A stretch of DNA of 64,000 nt from Faeciplasma sp045660445 (GTDB lineage Bacteria; Bacillota; Clostridia; Oscillospirales; Ruminococcaceae), in assembly GCA_045660445.1 (NCBI GenBank), contig JAZRDR010000013.1, forward strand, positions 1 through 64,000, given 5' to 3'. The position numbers and the translations under genes were made by a program. The notes beneath the pieces are model-generated. The model made no database searches, was not told the origin of the DNA, and was given only the letters and a program-made list of their open reading frames with translations. This document shows, piece by piece, positions 63,515-64,000 of this stretch (positions are counted from its first letter, which is position 1; the number at the start of each line of letters is the position of its first letter).

Positions 63515-64000
63515 TTAGAACTTTAAAGTTTCTCCGGGCTTAACGCTTATAACCTTGCCGCCCCAAAGCTCTAGCCAAATTTCCTTAGCAGTTGGGTTAT
63601 AAACCATGTTTGTTTTGGGGCCGACAGACCACTCAAGCATATCATAAGCCAAGGTATATTCGCAGATATCGATATTTGTTGCATACCAAATATCGTCCTT
63701 GCCCGACATATAATCCAATAATTCTTCGATAACGTGCCAGTTGTTGTCGTTTCTGAATTCTGCAGAGTGTCCCCAAACGTAGAACATCTTGCAGTCATTG
63801 AAATCGGTGGTAACGAACTTTTCGGCAAGCTGCATAAGCTCGGGAAGATCGTGGTGGCAGGTCGATTTTAATCTAAGCCAATCTTCGCCCTTTGGAACGT
63901 AAAAGCTCTGGTCACACCAAACTGTGCGGCTATATTTTATTCCGCAGTGCTTAAGTGCATGAACAGCTCGCTCATCCCAGGTTCCGTAAGGATAAGCCGC
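63515..64000 (-). CDS. Polysaccharide deacetylase family protein (partial, C-terminal part)
   Basis: The reading frame continues through the right edge of the window, so at least 161 residues are visible and the N-terminus is missing. The first visible residues, AAYPYGTWDERAVHALKHCG, match the NodB-domain motif that follows the catalytic core; FRNDNNWHVIEELLDYMSGK and a beta-rich tail (WSVGPKTNMVYNPTAKEIWL) follow. It probably deacetylates a surface polysaccharide; catalytic metal ligands would lie outside the window. Confidence 0.75.
   Translation of the reverse strand, partial: AAYPYGTWDERAVHALKHCGIKYSRTVWCDQSFYVPKGEDWLRLKSTCHHDLPELMQLAEKFVTTDFNDCKMFYVWGHSAEFRNDNNWHVIEELLDYMSGKDDIWYATNIDICEYTLAYDMLEWSVGPKTNMVYNPTAKEIWLELWGGKVISVKPGETLKF

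Overview
The window is 64 kb of ordinary chromosome from a low-to-mid GC, spore-lineage Firmicute of class Clostridia. This rests on the gene content (SleB-type cortex hydrolase, YlxR/YlxQ in the nusA-infB operon, a NADH-linked bifurcating [FeFe]-hydrogenase operon, ZapA, LuxS, U32 peptidase, bPH2 membrane proteins), on near-consensus sigma-A promoters, and on AGGAGG-type ribosome binding sites. An anaerobic, H2-producing, cellodextrin-using gut or rumen Clostridium relative fits best. I would not name a genus.

Layout. 1-3.4 kb: tandem promoters leaving the window leftwards (probably for an rRNA operon), a SleB-like hydrolase, an unlisted 40-residue membrane peptide, a flippase and a YdbC/PC4-like protein, then a GC-rich hairpin island. 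3.4-11.5 kb, minus strand: two paralogous transglutaminase-like lipoproteins, an orphan periplasmic-binding lipoprotein, and an RNA-modification operon (dus, trmN-like, rsmI, rimI, tsaD). 11.6-25.2 kb: polA and a HAD phosphatase; DUF1015 and secA on the minus strand; an XRE regulator; a phosphatase-rluD-luxS group; a LysM/G5/M23 cell-wall protein; tRNA-Leu(GAG); nth.

25.2-33.6 kb: a single-direction hydrogenase operon. A NuoE-like subunit, a ferredoxin-like protein, HydB (NuoF-like) and HydA form a predicted NADH/ferredoxin electron-bifurcating hydrogenase. Between them lie six regulatory-looking genes: two DRTGG-domain proteins, two HATPase proteins, a PHP phosphoesterase and a second, H-cluster-like protein lacking the proton-relay cysteine. 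The structural genes show much stronger codon bias than these six. 33.6-34.4 kb: a compact divergent XRE/SLOG cassette whose promoters and operator interlock, bounded by two similar hairpins.

34.4-40.2 kb: metG, tRNA-Arg(CCG), a DUF378 protein, cellobiose phosphorylase and a small hypothetical protein. 40.2-45.0 kb: a GldA/GldF/GldG/DUF4340 ABC operon. 45.1-53.6 kb: the translation operon rimP-nusA-rnpM-ylxQ-infB-rbfA-truB-ribF-gltX. 53.7-64 kb: alr, a second SLOG protein, an LCP-like protein, zapA, U32 peptidase, dut overlapping an AGCS transporter, two bPH2 membrane proteins, tRNA-Met and tRNA-Glu, and the end of a polysaccharide deacetylase cut by the window edge.

Most notable for follow-up: (1) the XRE/SLOG cassette with flanking hairpins; (2) the hydrogenase operon with its embedded sensory/regulatory set; (3) two tRNA genes each followed 140-190 bp downstream by a duplicated 3' end with an enlarged T-loop, which looks like integration scars. 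No CRISPR array, insertion sequence, transposase or complete prophage was seen.
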